From the NCBI RefSeq assembly GCF_003201355.1, contig NZ_QICL01000031.1:1-54607 (forward strand): a DNA stretch of 54,607 bases, written 5' to 3'. The notes beneath the pieces are model-generated. The model was given only the letters and a program-made list of their open reading frames with translations, searched no databases and had not been told where the DNA came from. The position numbers and the translations under genes were made by a program. The stretch comes from Indolivaga alginatilytica (GTDB lineage Bacteria > Bacteroidota > Bacteroidia > Bacteroidales > Dysgonomonadaceae). Numbering within the stretch: position 1 is the first letter of the stretch; each line of letters opens with the position of its first letter. Shown one piece after another: positions 28,361 through 37,085 of this stretch.

Positions 28361-29542
28361 ATGACAATAATAGATAGATATACATTCATAAATACCCTCT
28401 TTCGGGGCTTTGCCAATTCCTCTCTTTTGGGGAGGCTAGGAGGGGCTATTTTGTTGCTATTCTTATTATTCTCCTGTATCAATGACGAGGAATGTATATC
28501 CATAGCCCCCCGCCATATCCTTATAGTCTATATGGGAGGTGACAACAACCTCTCAGGCGAAACCGATCAGAAGATCGAAGCCATCCGCTCAGGGTGGAAA
28601 GCTTCGGACGGCGATAAACTGCTGATCTATCAGGATGGCGCAGGAACTGCACCGACCTTAACTGAAATAGTCAACCGCAAGGGACAAAATACATTGAATA
28701 TACTCAAAACCTACTCCGAAGAAAACTCTGCCGACCCGCAAGTTTTCGCTCGTGTAATTGCCGAAGTACAGGCATTATACCCCCTTTCAAGTAACGGTAG
28801 GACTTACGGCTTACTCCTATTCTCTCACGCTTCCGGCTGGCTGCCAAAAGGAGCATTAACACAACCCCGATCCACCACCAGATCCATTATAATAGACGGC
28901 AGCGATGAAATGAACCTTATCGATTTTGCCAATGCCATACCCGATAACACCTTTGAATACATCGTTTTCGAAGCCTGCTTTATGGCAGGGATCGAAGTAG
29001 CTTACGAACTCAAAGACAAAACCAATTATATACTGGCATCGAGTGCCGAGATTGTCTCTCCGGGGTTTACTGAAAGTTATCCACAGACTATCAATAACCT
29101 GTTTGAAGATACGCCCAACCTGACACAATTTGCTAAAGGCTCTTTCGATTACTTTAATAACAACACAGGTTGGCAACACTCGGCTACTTTCTCGGTCATC
29201 AAGACCTCGGAGTTGGATAATCTGGCTGCCTTTGTCAAAAGCAACTGTGATTTTGATAAAGAAATAACAATAAACGATATACAGCATTTCGACCGTTACA
29301 GCTACCGCCTGTTCTTCGACTTTGAGGATTATTACTCTCGCCTGTTGGAAAACGACACGCAAAAAGCTGAACTGTCGGCATTGGTAGAAAAGGCTGTAAT
29401 ATGGAAAGCGGCAACAACGGCTTTTATGATCGGCTACAACGGCTTTGAAATAAACAAATATTCGGGATTGACAAGCTATATACCACAGGAGAGGTTTCCT
29501 TTTCTGAACGGAGAGTATAATAAACTAAAATGGAGCGAATAA
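28361..29542 (+). CDS. Clostripain-family (C11) cysteine peptidase, lipoprotein
   Basis: 393 residues. The N-terminal signal helix ends in lipobox LLFSC (about residue 38). Clostripain segments are ILIVYMGGDNNLSG, LLLFSHASGW (catalytic His) and YIVFEACFMAGIEVAYEL (catalytic Cys), followed by ILASSAEIVSPGF. Such peptidases commonly accompany Bacteroidales fimbrial loci, where they may process surface proteins. The segment before the signal (SSLLGRLGG) is encoded by the hairpin repeat described upstream. Confidence 0.85.
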   Translation: MTIIDRYTFINTLFRGFANSSLLGRLGGAILLLFLLFSCINDEECISIAPRHILIVYMGGDNNLSGETDQKIEAIRSGWKASDGDKLLIYQDGAGTAPTLTEIVNRKGQNTLNILKTYSEENSADPQVFARVIAEVQALYPLSSNGRTYGLLLFSHASGWLPKGALTQPRSTTRSIIIDGSDEMNLIDFANAIPDNTFEYIVFEACFMAGIEVAYELKDKTNYILASSAEIVSPGFTESYPQTINNLFEDTPNLTQFAKGSFDYFNNNTGWQHSATFSVIKTSELDNLAAFVKSNCDFDKEITINDIQHFDRYSYRLFFDFEDYYSRLLENDTQKAELSALVEKAVIWKAATTAFMIGYNGFEINKYSGLTSYIPQERFPFLNGEYNKLKWSE

Positions 29543-29637
29543 GAGAGAAAGAGAGAGCAAAAAAACTTGGCGTCTTGGCGTCCTTTGCTTTAAAAAACAA
29601 CTAGCGGTTTAATGAAAAACTTATAATACGATCAAAC

Positions 29638-29889
29638 ATGGAACTTACAAAGACAAAGAAACGATTAGCTTATGTGGCGGCATTTCTGATTATGCTTTCA
29701 TCGCATTACCTGATAAAGGAAAGCCCCATAACACTATCCGCCAACTTACAGTCGGTTACAGCAGGCAATCAGGAACAATTCTCCCTGTGCATGGATCAGA
29801 TAACCGGGGCAGAGTATTACCGCCTGAACTGTCCAGTATGCCGAAAGCTGATAGACGCTCTGAGTGTTAACACCACCCTTAACCGATAA
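29638..29889 (+). CDS. Short secreted peptide, NVEALA-like
   Basis: 83 residues: basic start, one hydrophobic helix (LAYVAAFLIMLSSHYLI), then SANLQSVTAGNQEQ and three Cys including CPVC. The layout (helix, S-x-A-N-hydrophobic-x-x-hydrophobic, small residues) resembles Bacteroidales NVEALA-type peptides, which are often encoded next to DUF5106 or thioredoxin-like proteins, as here (8 bp gap). Family call is by resemblance. Confidence 0.55.
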   Translation: MELTKTKKRLAYVAAFLIMLSSHYLIKESPITLSANLQSVTAGNQEQFSLCMDQITGAEYYRLNCPVCRKLIDALSVNTTLNR

Positions 29890-29897
29890 CAATAAGA

Positions 29898-30881
29898 ATG
29901 AGACATAACGTAAACCTCCCCTCCGTATTAGTCTGGATCATCTATCCGGTAGCCTTTACCCTTTTCGTCATTTTTTGTTTTATGACCTGTAACAGCAAAC
30001 CATTGGGTAGCAACCAAACGAAAACCCCTGTCCAAAAAAGCACACCCTCGTTTGTTATGATATCCATCCCCGATAGCCTCAAACAGCCTAAAGACAGGGC
30101 TGAATATCTCGTAATCCATTATTGGGATAACTTTAACTTTTCGGATACAAGCTATACGCATCTGCCCGAAGTTACCGAACAGGCATTTGCCAACTATATA
30201 GAGATATTACCCCATACCCAAAAAGAAACAGCCGAATCCTCCATAAAAGTATTACTAGGCAAAGCCAAAGAAGAACAAACAGGAACGATGTATCCTTACT
30301 TCTGTGATCTGTTCAAAAAATACCTGTATGAACCGAACTCTCCTCTGCGTAACGATGAGTTTTATATACCCGTTGTCCGATACATTATCGAAGACAGAAC
30401 AAGCGATGAAGCGAAAAAAGAACGTGCCAAATTCCAATTGGCGATGATGCTGAAAAACCGCATCGGAGAACAGGCAGCCGATTTTAGTTACACACTCGCA
30501 TCGGGAAAAACAGGGACACTTCATCAACTCAATAGTGACAATACCCTGCTTTTATTCTACAATCCCGATTGCCATGCCTGCGAAGAAACAATTGCAGGAA
30601 TAAAAGCATCACCCGTACTGGACGAACTCATACAAAGCAAAACACTTACGGTACTCTCTTTCTATCCTGATGCGGATATCACAATCTGGAAAAAGCACCT
30701 GAGCGATATTCCAACAAATTGGATCAACGGCTATGACAAAGAGCTGGCGGTACAGAACAAACGTTTGTATGACCTTAAAGCCATTCCTTCGCTTTACCTG
30801 CTGGACAGCGATAAGAAAGTGATTCTAAAAGATACGGAACTAGCACGCATTGAAGAATACTTAAAAACAAAGAATAAATAA
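29898..30881 (+). CDS. DUF5106 / thioredoxin-like lipoprotein
   Basis: 327 residues. A hydrophobic helix ends in FMTC near residue 30, suggesting a lipoprotein. A DUF5106-like helical domain (about 55-190) precedes a thioredoxin-fold domain (about 190-327) with redox pair C-H-A-C in NPDCHACEET, then AIPSLYLLDSDKK (cis-Pro loop). Probably a periplasmic thiol-disulfide protein; the cysteine-rich peptide just upstream is a possible substrate. Confidence 0.78.
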   Translation: MRHNVNLPSVLVWIIYPVAFTLFVIFCFMTCNSKPLGSNQTKTPVQKSTPSFVMISIPDSLKQPKDRAEYLVIHYWDNFNFSDTSYTHLPEVTEQAFANYIEILPHTQKETAESSIKVLLGKAKEEQTGTMYPYFCDLFKKYLYEPNSPLRNDEFYIPVVRYIIEDRTSDEAKKERAKFQLAMMLKNRIGEQAADFSYTLASGKTGTLHQLNSDNTLLLFYNPDCHACEETIAGIKASPVLDELIQSKTLTVLSFYPDADITIWKKHLSDIPTNWINGYDKELAVQNKRLYDLKAIPSLYLLDSDKKVILKDTELARIEEYLKTKNK

Positions 30882-30891
30882 GCAATAAATA

Positions 30892-31317
30892 ATGTGGAAC
30901 ATAGCTAAAAGGAAAAACAACTCTACGATGGTAGAATATAGCTGTTTTTCAGCCGGTGTAGTTATCGAGGGCAATTTACACGGCAATGACAATATACGCA
31001 TCGACGGAACAATAACAGGCAATATCAACTGTTCGGCAAAGATTGTCGTAGGACAAAAGGGAATCGTTACAGGCGATATAGCCTGTGCAGAGATAGAAGT
31101 ATCGGGAAGTCTGACGGGTAATGTGCAGGTCACAGAATTACTGTTTTTACATGCAGGTTCCACCTACAGAGGCGATGCCCTGATTAATCGGATTCAGATA
31201 GAACCGGGAGCTGTTTTTTTCGGCACTTGCAAGATGCCACTATCTCAATCTGCCCGGATTGGTGACGAACCCAAGCATCATCTGATGAATATATTAATCC
31301 CAAATAAAGACCATTAA
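30892..31317 (+). CDS. Bactofilin (polymer-forming cytoskeletal protein)
   Basis: 141 residues. The central repeat of short beta-turns (GVVIEGNLHGNDNIRIDGTI, GNINCSAKIVVGQKG, GDIACAEIEVSGSLTGNV) forms the beta-helix of the bactofilin fold. The flanking ends are short and polar. It starts 11 bp after the thioredoxin-like gene. Confidence 0.88.
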   Translation: MWNIAKRKNNSTMVEYSCFSAGVVIEGNLHGNDNIRIDGTITGNINCSAKIVVGQKGIVTGDIACAEIEVSGSLTGNVQVTELLFLHAGSTYRGDALINRIQIEPGAVFFGTCKMPLSQSARIGDEPKHHLMNILIPNKDH

Positions 31318-31335
31318 AAATCAAACAGATACTCT

Positions 31336-31458
31336 ATGAACAAATATAATTTACTTCCAATCAAAGCACTGATCGTAATAATAGCTCTCGGCATTGCAGT
31401 GACAGTAATGACCGTATTAACGATTCTTTGCCTTACAGCAACAACTGCTTTTGGTTAG
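31336..31458 (+). CDS. 40-aa single-helix membrane peptide
   Basis: ATG at 31336 opens MNKYNLLPIKALIVIIALGI and continues with a second hydrophobic stretch to TTAFG-TAG. It follows the bactofilin gene by 18 bp in the same direction. No family recognised; start context and composition support a small membrane protein. Confidence 0.5.
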   Translation: MNKYNLLPIKALIVIIALGIAVTVMTVLTILCLTATTAFG

Positions 31459-31741
31459 AGCAGGTCTTCGCCGCTTTGAATACAGTTTAGTAGCGGTTTA
31501 CAGCCCATAGAAAAAATAAAGCAACACAATAAATACATCCAGACCAATCTATCCGATACTATCCATACCATTTGTTATGAATCTCTTTTACTAACAGATG
31601 TATACCAAAAACACACCGCTTGTTTAGACCATCAGGTACAGGCAGTAACAGCTAGTTTATTGAAAGCCATGCAGGGCATTATTCATCAGCAAGAAATGCC
31701 CGTGTGTGTTATTGGTCCATTATACATTAATACAAATTGTT
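31459..31741. other. Gap before the broken rteC; open frame without a start
   Basis: One forward frame is open from about 31480 through 31740 (…NKYIQTNLSDTIHTICYES…) but has no ATG before 31660, and I recognise nothing in it. It may be the decayed 5' part of an older gene. Confidence 0.3.
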
Positions 31742-32372
31742 ATGAGAAGATTAATTCAAACACAGTTCTTCAGGTTGTTGGAAACAAGTTCACAAAAGCC
31801 TGCCTCAGAAAACAACTTAGACCATGCCCTGAATCAGTTTGCGGGAGAAATGGTATCACTCAGCCAGGCCGAGTCCGATTTCAGCCTGCTCCTGCGTATC
31901 TATGCTTTTACCCGAGCCAGACTCAACTCCCTGCTGGAACAGACACTTGTCTGGGGAACGGAAAAAAAATCCTGCCGTCTGTTTTCTCAAAGAAGCGTTG
32001 TTGCTGATTGAATCCGAACAGGACTTGCTGCACCGCCGTATGGAATATCCCGCAGCTTTTATCCGGGAGCTTTCCCCGATATGTCCGTCCGAGTTATTTC
32101 TGATTCCTAAACTCAAAGAGTTCGGGGTAATGGGCATTACCGAGATTACCTGCGGACTACATTATCTGGAGGCTGTAACCGGTAAAAACGGTAATCCTAC
32201 ACATCTGAATCATTTGGCTAGTCATTTTGAGCAGGGATTAAACTTCAGTTTCGGGGATATCTACGACAGGCAGGATGCTCTTTTCAGACGCAAAGCCTGT
32301 AACCTGACCAAAGGACTGGATGCTATGCGGGCGGCTATTATCAGGGAGAGCCGCAGGAGAAACAACAGCTAA
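31742..32372 (+). pseudogene. rteC: RteC-family regulator, frameshifted at an A8 run
   Basis: From ATG 31742 one frame encodes about 76 residues (…ARLNSLLEQTLVWGTEKK). The coding text then continues one frame later as NPAVCFLKEALLLIESEQDL … through to 32372. The shift falls on the A8 run at 31962-31969; one base fewer would restore about 210 residues. The C-terminal part (GITEITCGLHYLEAV, HLNHLASHFEQGLNFSFGDI, RRKACNLTKGLDAM) matches RteC, which controls excision and transfer in CTnDOT-type elements. RteC is usually about 270 residues, so the N-terminus may also be shortened. A sequencing error at the homopolymer is possible. Confidence 0.75.
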
Positions 32373-32448
32373 TGAGAGTCAAAGAAAAGAAAATGAAAAA
32401 AGATGCAACTGTAATTATCTAACAACAAATACATTATACTTATTATTT

Positions 32449-32472
32449 AGAGGAGCCGTTAACGGCTCCTCT
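32449..32472 (+). terminator. 24-bp perfect palindrome, terminator-like
   Basis: AGAGGAGCCGTT / AACGGCTCCTCT, perfect over 24 bp, followed by ATTTTC. It lies between rteC and the HTH gene. Probably a terminator; the T run is weak. Confidence 0.6.
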
Positions 32473-32564
32473 ATTTTCATTACTCTATTCTGCTGTACTT
32501 TGTTTGATCAACAATGCATTGGAGATAATAACAAGAGTATTATAATCCTTTAAAATGAAGCAAT

Positions 32565-32891
32565 ATGTATATAGGAGAAGATAAATTTAATAATTGGATG
32601 CAGAGACTCACCTCCAAATTGGACGAACTGGGCAGGGATTTGAAAACATTGGTCAATACCCATAATATTTTAGACGATAATGAGAAGATACTGGATAATC
32701 AGGACTTGGCGTTCCTGCTGAAAGTGTCGTATCGCAGTTTGCAGCGTTACAGGGATAAGGGTATTCTGCCATTCTTCAAGGTAGAAGGACGGGTATATTA
32801 CAGGGCAACCGATATCCGAGTGTTTGTAAAGCATTACAGCAGTTCTGCAACAGTCAGGTGGGTTGAGCCTATATCTGAAGATAAAGTATAA
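32565..32891 (+). CDS. Excisionase-like helix-turn-helix protein
   Basis: 108 residues. A coiled N-terminal part is followed by a MerR/Xis-type winged HTH (about 46-95): NQDLAFLLKVSYRSLQRYRDKG, PFFKVEGRVYYRATDIRVFV. Such proteins lie beside rteC and mob genes in Bacteroidetes elements and often act as recombination directionality factors. After it, 32920-32967 contains a two-part hairpin (CCCTTA..GTCCTC / GAGGAC..TAAGGG) of unknown role. Confidence 0.75.
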   Translation: MYIGEDKFNNWMQRLTSKLDELGRDLKTLVNTHNILDDNEKILDNQDLAFLLKVSYRSLQRYRDKGILPFFKVEGRVYYRATDIRVFVKHYSSSATVRWVEPISEDKV

Positions 32892-33036
32892 AGCCGCCTC
32901 CAACCAACACTAATTTTTTCCCTTAACGAATGTCCTCTCAAAAAACAATGGAGGACTTTGATAAGGGAAAGAATTTCATTAAGAATAAAAATATGGAGCT
33001 ATTTGTTGATCTAAATTAACAATAAAACTCATCTTA

Positions 33037-33663
33037 CTAGCAAACAGACAATGGTATTCCCAAATGCTTATATACCAAAATTATAATCGAATAGGCACGG
33101 TAAAGCTCCTCGATATTAGGATACTTCTGCAAGTAAGTGTATGGGCAATGATAGCTATATGCTCTCCTACGGTAATTATATTGTGTTAGTTCGAAATGAT
33201 AAATAACTCCATCCATTACCTGTGTCTGCATATGTCCCCAGTCCTCTAATACGGCAGTAGTATCAGCTTTAAATATTTTCATTTTGTCTTTAATATCTTC
33301 CTGATCCGGTAAAGTAAGAACCTGATTTTTATCTAACTTACTCCATAAATTATCGAGTCCATTATTATCAACATCTTCGGCAACCCAAGAAGAATTGTGA
33401 TTTTTCCTAAATAAGTGGGCTTCCCATATTTTATTATTTAACCGCATAACAAAAAGAGAAGAACTGTTTGTTAATGTCGGAAGGGTATATAATCGGAATT
33501 CAAGTTCATTATTTTGAGGTATCTTAAAATTCTTATTTATTTCTTTTTCCAGTTTTTCGTCATTTATAGGATGAGAGCCAGACTCATTTCTGAAGTTGAT
33601 TTGAGCAGAACTTTTAATAGCAAATAGCATTATGATTATTAAGATCGTTAAGATACGTTTCAT
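33037..33663 (-). CDS. Hypothetical secreted protein
   Basis: Start chosen at 33663, where a signal peptide begins (MKRILTILIIIMLFAIKSSA); the frame is open further upstream but without signal character. About 208 residues, mature part polar and aromatic, no motif recognised. It runs downstream of the mobilisation genes in the same direction and may be element cargo. Confidence 0.6.
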   Translation of the reverse strand: MKRILTILIIIMLFAIKSSAQINFRNESGSHPINDEKLEKEINKNFKIPQNNELEFRLYTLPTLTNSSSLFVMRLNNKIWEAHLFRKNHNSSWVAEDVDNNGLDNLWSKLDKNQVLTLPDQEDIKDKMKIFKADTTAVLEDWGHMQTQVMDGVIYHFELTQYNYRRRAYSYHCPYTYLQKYPNIEELYRAYSIIILVYKHLGIPLSVC

Positions 33664-33797
33664 TATATCATCCTTATTTTGGTTATTTTTATGTTGATTC
33701 TTCAAAATTAAAAGAAATAATTGCAAACGACGTATTTGTAAATATATAATATCACATTGTGTTAATCAGATTGTAAAGAAAAGAACACAACACAACT

Positions 33798-35066
33798 CTA
33801 CATCCCTCTCCCTCTTTTCTTTCGCTGCCTGATTTTCTCCTCTTTTTCTTTTTCACCAGCAAACTTCTCAGCTTCCCAATCCGTTCCATGCTGCTCAAAA
33901 GCGAGCAGGCTTAAACCATCGGAATCAGCGTCTGGTTGAACTCCAACGGATTCAACAGAGTTGCTGAGACGATTCGTTTCAATGGAAAGTTTATCAACCA
34001 CCGTTTGCTGAATGTTCCTTTGAGAAGGATTATTCAGCAGGTCATTAAATACATTCGCCGAAAACTCCTTACCCAAGCGGGAACCGTTAAGTATGGTTTG
34101 ATTTTGATAGTCGATAAAGGTCACACCATAGATACGCCCCTGTTCATTCTTACGGAATACACAACCGATACCCGATTGCAATAACGACTTTCTAAAATCA
34201 TCCATACAACGGGATCGCTTCATTGCTTCGGAAATAATCGGTTTTAACCGTTCTTTGACTTTAACCTTTTCAATAGCTGATTTAGATAGTTCAAAATGCT
34301 TTTGTAACGCATCATATCCAACATCCTTGCCGAATTTTGATGATTTAATGGGAACACCGACTTTGTTTTTATGCTCATCAATTGCCGAATAGATTAAGCC
34401 ATTATAAGGTTTACCATTATGTTCTCCCTTAACTTCTTCTGTTGTTACATGAAACATTTCCAATAAAGTACAATATTCTCCCAATGACTGAAAGCGATAA
34501 TTTGCCATCACTGATTTAGTGATATTACCCACTTGATGTTTAATATCGCCTGCCTGATAGTCTATTTTCCTGGTAGGTGCTTCATTTTCCCGTTTTCCTT
34601 TCTTTAAAGGAATAAGCTTAAACTCCTGTTCCAATTCTTTGCAAATCTTCATCGAACGCCTGACCTCGTAACTGTCATTAATCTTTTTGCCTGTTTCGTC
34701 AATCCGTAATGAAACGATATGCAGATGTTGTCTTTGGATATCCGAGTGCTTGAAAACAACATAAGGCTGATTACCATAGCCAAGCTTTTGCATATAGCTT
34801 CGGGCAATCTCAGCTAGTTGTTCGTCTGATAGCTTATCCTTTGGATCGGGATTCAGCGAAGCATGAAACACTACGTTCTCTGTCTTCCTATTATTTGACA
34901 GATAGGAATAAAACGAATCCATGCAATCCCGAATGGAGAATTTACCATCTGCCGAATCGAACATCTTTTGTCTGTAGATTACATCCGCTTGCTTGTCTTC
35001 TACTTTGATTTTATTGTAGTTTAAAACTCCGAAAACAGACTTTCCGGTACTTATTTTGGCAAGCAT
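33798..35066 (-). CDS. mobB: MobB-type relaxase (mobilisation protein)
   Basis: 422 residues. The N-terminal relaxase domain holds the three-histidine motif in HSDIQRQHLHIVSL (HxxxxxxHxH), which binds the metal for nicking at oriT. The start MLAKISTGKSVFGVLNYN is typical of Bacteroidetes MobB proteins; the C-terminal tail is highly charged (EKEEKIRQRKKRGRG). It overlaps mobA by 16 bp. The usual coupling protein (mobC/TraG) is not in the window, so transfer would depend on another element. Confidence 0.85.
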   Translation of the reverse strand: MLAKISTGKSVFGVLNYNKIKVEDKQADVIYRQKMFDSADGKFSIRDCMDSFYSYLSNNRKTENVVFHASLNPDPKDKLSDEQLAEIARSYMQKLGYGNQPYVVFKHSDIQRQHLHIVSLRIDETGKKINDSYEVRRSMKICKELEQEFKLIPLKKGKRENEAPTRKIDYQAGDIKHQVGNITKSVMANYRFQSLGEYCTLLEMFHVTTEEVKGEHNGKPYNGLIYSAIDEHKNKVGVPIKSSKFGKDVGYDALQKHFELSKSAIEKVKVKERLKPIISEAMKRSRCMDDFRKSLLQSGIGCVFRKNEQGRIYGVTFIDYQNQTILNGSRLGKEFSANVFNDLLNNPSQRNIQQTVVDKLSIETNRLSNSVESVGVQPDADSDGLSLLAFEQHGTDWEAEKFAGEKEKEEKIRQRKKRGRGM

Positions 35067-35518
35067 TGTTCTTTGAGTTTGGTGGCTAATTCTTCGATCT
35101 CTAACTTGGATTGAATAAATTCAAGTGTCGATTTCTCTACTATCTTTAGCATATAACGAGCCTTATCTTCCCCTAAATTCCGAACCAATGTTGTAAATAG
35201 TTGGTTGTAGTTATTCTTTATGGCTCGGAATTGGGCAAAGAATTGTGTCAATAACATGACAAAATCAATTGTACTTTTATTAATCTGAATGATTTTTAGT
35301 TGATTGTTTAGTACACGATCTACAACAAATGATGATTTGGATTTCATTTTGGATTGCTTGTACATCTCTAAGAATTTCTCATTCTCACTATCATTTAGAC
35401 GAAACATATATCTATATTTTAGACAATGGTCTTTCTTTGGGCGACCTCGCCCCCTTTTCTGTTCCTCTTGGGTCTTCTTAGGCAGTATTGCCCCTTTAAC
35501 AACAGGTTTCCTGTTCAT
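35051..35518 (-). CDS. mobA: MobA-type mobilisation accessory protein
   Basis: 155 residues: a basic N-terminus (RGRGRPKKD), a ribbon-helix-helix-like segment (YMFRLNDSENEKFLEMYKQS, KSSFVVDRVL) and a helical C-terminus (FFAQFRAIKNNYNQL). Matches the small protein that pairs with MobB in CTnDOT-type elements and binds oriT. Confidence 0.8.
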   Translation of the reverse strand: MNRKPVVKGAILPKKTQEEQKRGRGRPKKDHCLKYRYMFRLNDSENEKFLEMYKQSKMKSKSSFVVDRVLNNQLKIIQINKSTIDFVMLLTQFFAQFRAIKNNYNQLFTTLVRNLGEDKARYMLKIVEKSTLEFIQSKLEIEELATKLKEQCLPK

Positions 35519-35590
35519 ACATCAATTGGTTAAATAGGTTCGACTTGGGAGAACCGCCCTCCAACTTAAGGTTGGAGCAAGAAAGGTTTT

Positions 35591-35651
35591 GGCAGATGAA
35601 AATGGAATTTTCTGCTGCCGGGAACACTTCTTGCTATTGTCGATTGACAAT
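35591..35651. other. Candidate oriT: inverted repeats upstream of mobA
   Basis: The gap 35519-36311 between mobA and the divergent parA has no gene. It starts with an imperfect inverted repeat GGCAGATGAAAAT / ATTTTCTGCTGCC (35591-35619) and a perfect one ATTGTC-GATT-GACAAT (35636-35651), followed by GC-richer inverted words to about 35710. In related elements oriT lies beside mobA, so this is the best candidate. The nick site cannot be given from sequence alone. Confidence 0.45.
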
Positions 35652-36052
35652 AAAATCCGCTCGTTAGGGCGGACTATACTAGCAAGCGGAACGGTTGCTT
35701 ATTTACTTCGGGAATAACTTCCGAAACAGCTCACTGTTTCCATTATACTTTTTCGGGTTTTACGATTCTCTTTTTCAAAAGTAGACAATGGCTGTGAGCT
35801 GATAGCCATTGCTTTGGTAGACACGATATGTCAGTTCCGGACATAGGATGACACGGGAGTTGGAAACGGTATAAGTAATTGATATTCTGTTTTTATTTGC
35901 AGGTAATTAAGCGAGTGAGCCGGTACAAGAGTTGATGTTTTGTTTTTTACCTATGTGTTTTGGTGAGTTGCTTGGTACTTATATAAGCGTATATATAAAC
36001 TTATATGTAAGCGTCTACGCAAGCTTTCGCTTATGTACCAAAGTTGTAAACC

Positions 36053-36240
36053 TGGTAAGTTGGTATCAACTTGTTTTAGTTAGTACAAAGCAACATAAGC
36101 ACAAAACAATCTATGTATTCATTAGTATCAATATACATTTCTAGTAGAGTCGTTTGGTAAGTTGGTATCAACCTGCTTAAGCACGTACAAAACAATCTAT
36201 GTATTCAAGTATCAATATATATTTCTAACAGAGTAAACGC
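36053..36240. repeat. Two ~90-bp direct repeats upstream of parA
   Basis: TGGTAAGTTGGTATCAAC starts copies at 36053 and 36155. Both continue with ACAAAACAATCTATGTATTCA and AGTATCAATATA-ATTTCTA; the second copy lacks an internal stretch. The word TAAGC/GCTTA recurs around (35985-36270). Such arrays near a parA gene can be ParB-like binding or partition sites. Confidence 0.55.
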
Positions 36241-36259
36241 TTATCAATAAACCCAAACA

Positions 36260-36277
36260 GGTACATAAGCATGTACC
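36260..36277. promoter_or_regulatory. Palindrome GGTACAT-AAGC-ATGTACC before parA
   Basis: Perfect 7-bp arms with a 4-nt centre, 34 bp upstream of the parA start at 36312. Candidate operator for autoregulation of the par/tra operon. Confidence 0.45.
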
Positions 36278-36311
36278 GATGTATTTACATAAAAACCAAA
36301 ATAGTTTCAGT

Positions 36312-37085
36312 ATGAAAAAGAACCCATTATTCGTAGCCTTCTCCACCCAAAAAGGAGGAATCGGCAAAACTACATTGACCGTATTGTTTTCGAGTTATCT
36401 CCATTATGTCAAGGGATATAATGTTGCCGTTATTGACAGTGACTTCCCCCAGCACAGTGTCGTGAAAATGAGAGCCAGAGAAATCGACCAAGTGATGAAT
36501 GATCCCTATTACAACAAGATGGCAGAAGAACAATTTACCCGATTGGATAAGCCTGCCTTTGCGATTGTGGAAGCAAAAGCAGAAGAAGCCATTGCTGTTG
36601 CCGAAGAATTGATCAACCGTACATCGGATGAATTTGATTTTATCTTATTCGATCTGCCCGGAACATTGAATGGCGAAGGCATTGTCAATACCCTTGCTTC
36701 GGTCGATTACATTTTTGCACCCATCAGTGCCGATAGGATGGTTCTGGAAAGTACCCTGCAATTTGCCATCCTGATAAATGATATTATCATCAAGCCCAAA
36801 GCAGGCAATGTAAAAGGGATGTATCTGATCTGGAATCTGGTAGACGGGCGGGAGAAAACCAAGCTGTACCTTGCATACGAGAATGCAATCAAGGATTTGG
36901 AATTACATGTGCTAAACAATGTGCTGCCCGACAGCAAACGCTTCCGTCACGAGATGGAGGAGGAACACAAGCCGGTATTTCGTTCGACACTCTTTCCGAT
37001 CGATAAACGATTGCTTAGTGGGAGCAACTTCGATTTATTGTCCGAAGAGATTATTCAACTCATAAATCAAAACAAGCATGAGTGA
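36312..37085 (+). CDS. ParA-family ATPase (TraA of CTnDOT-type tra operon)
   Basis: 257 residues from ATG 36312; the 11 codons before it are not ParA-like. Deviant Walker A KGGIGKTT near residue 16-23 (FSTQKGGIGKTTLTV), then DSDFPQHS and DFILFDLPGTLNGEG. It is the first gene of the conjugal operon of Bacteroidetes elements, where it is called TraA. Its stop overlaps the DUF3408 gene by 8 bp. Confidence 0.88.
   Translation: MKKNPLFVAFSTQKGGIGKTTLTVLFSSYLHYVKGYNVAVIDSDFPQHSVVKMRAREIDQVMNDPYYNKMAEEQFTRLDKPAFAIVEAKAEEAIAVAEELINRTSDEFDFILFDLPGTLNGEGIVNTLASVDYIFAPISADRMVLESTLQFAILINDIIIKPKAGNVKGMYLIWNLVDGREKTKLYLAYENAIKDLELHVLNNVLPDSKRFRHEMEEEHKPVFRSTLFPIDKRLLSGSNFDLLSEEIIQLINQNKHE

Noticed and set aside
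31962-31969. Programmed -1 ribosomal frameshift in rteC at the A8 run
   Set aside because: The frame relation needs +1 (or -2), not -1, and no downstream stimulatory structure was seen; an indel or sequencing error is simpler.
31660-32007. Forward ORF with product MKAMQGIIHQQEMPV…
   Set aside because: It overlaps the two frames that together encode RteC; its second half reads the rteC DNA out of frame (many Pro, Cys, Arg).
35932-36144. Forward ORF of 70 codons before parA
   Set aside because: It lies wholly in the direct-repeat region and its product simply translates the repeats.
36053-36240. CRISPR array
   Set aside because: Only two long repeats with no regular spacers and no cas genes.
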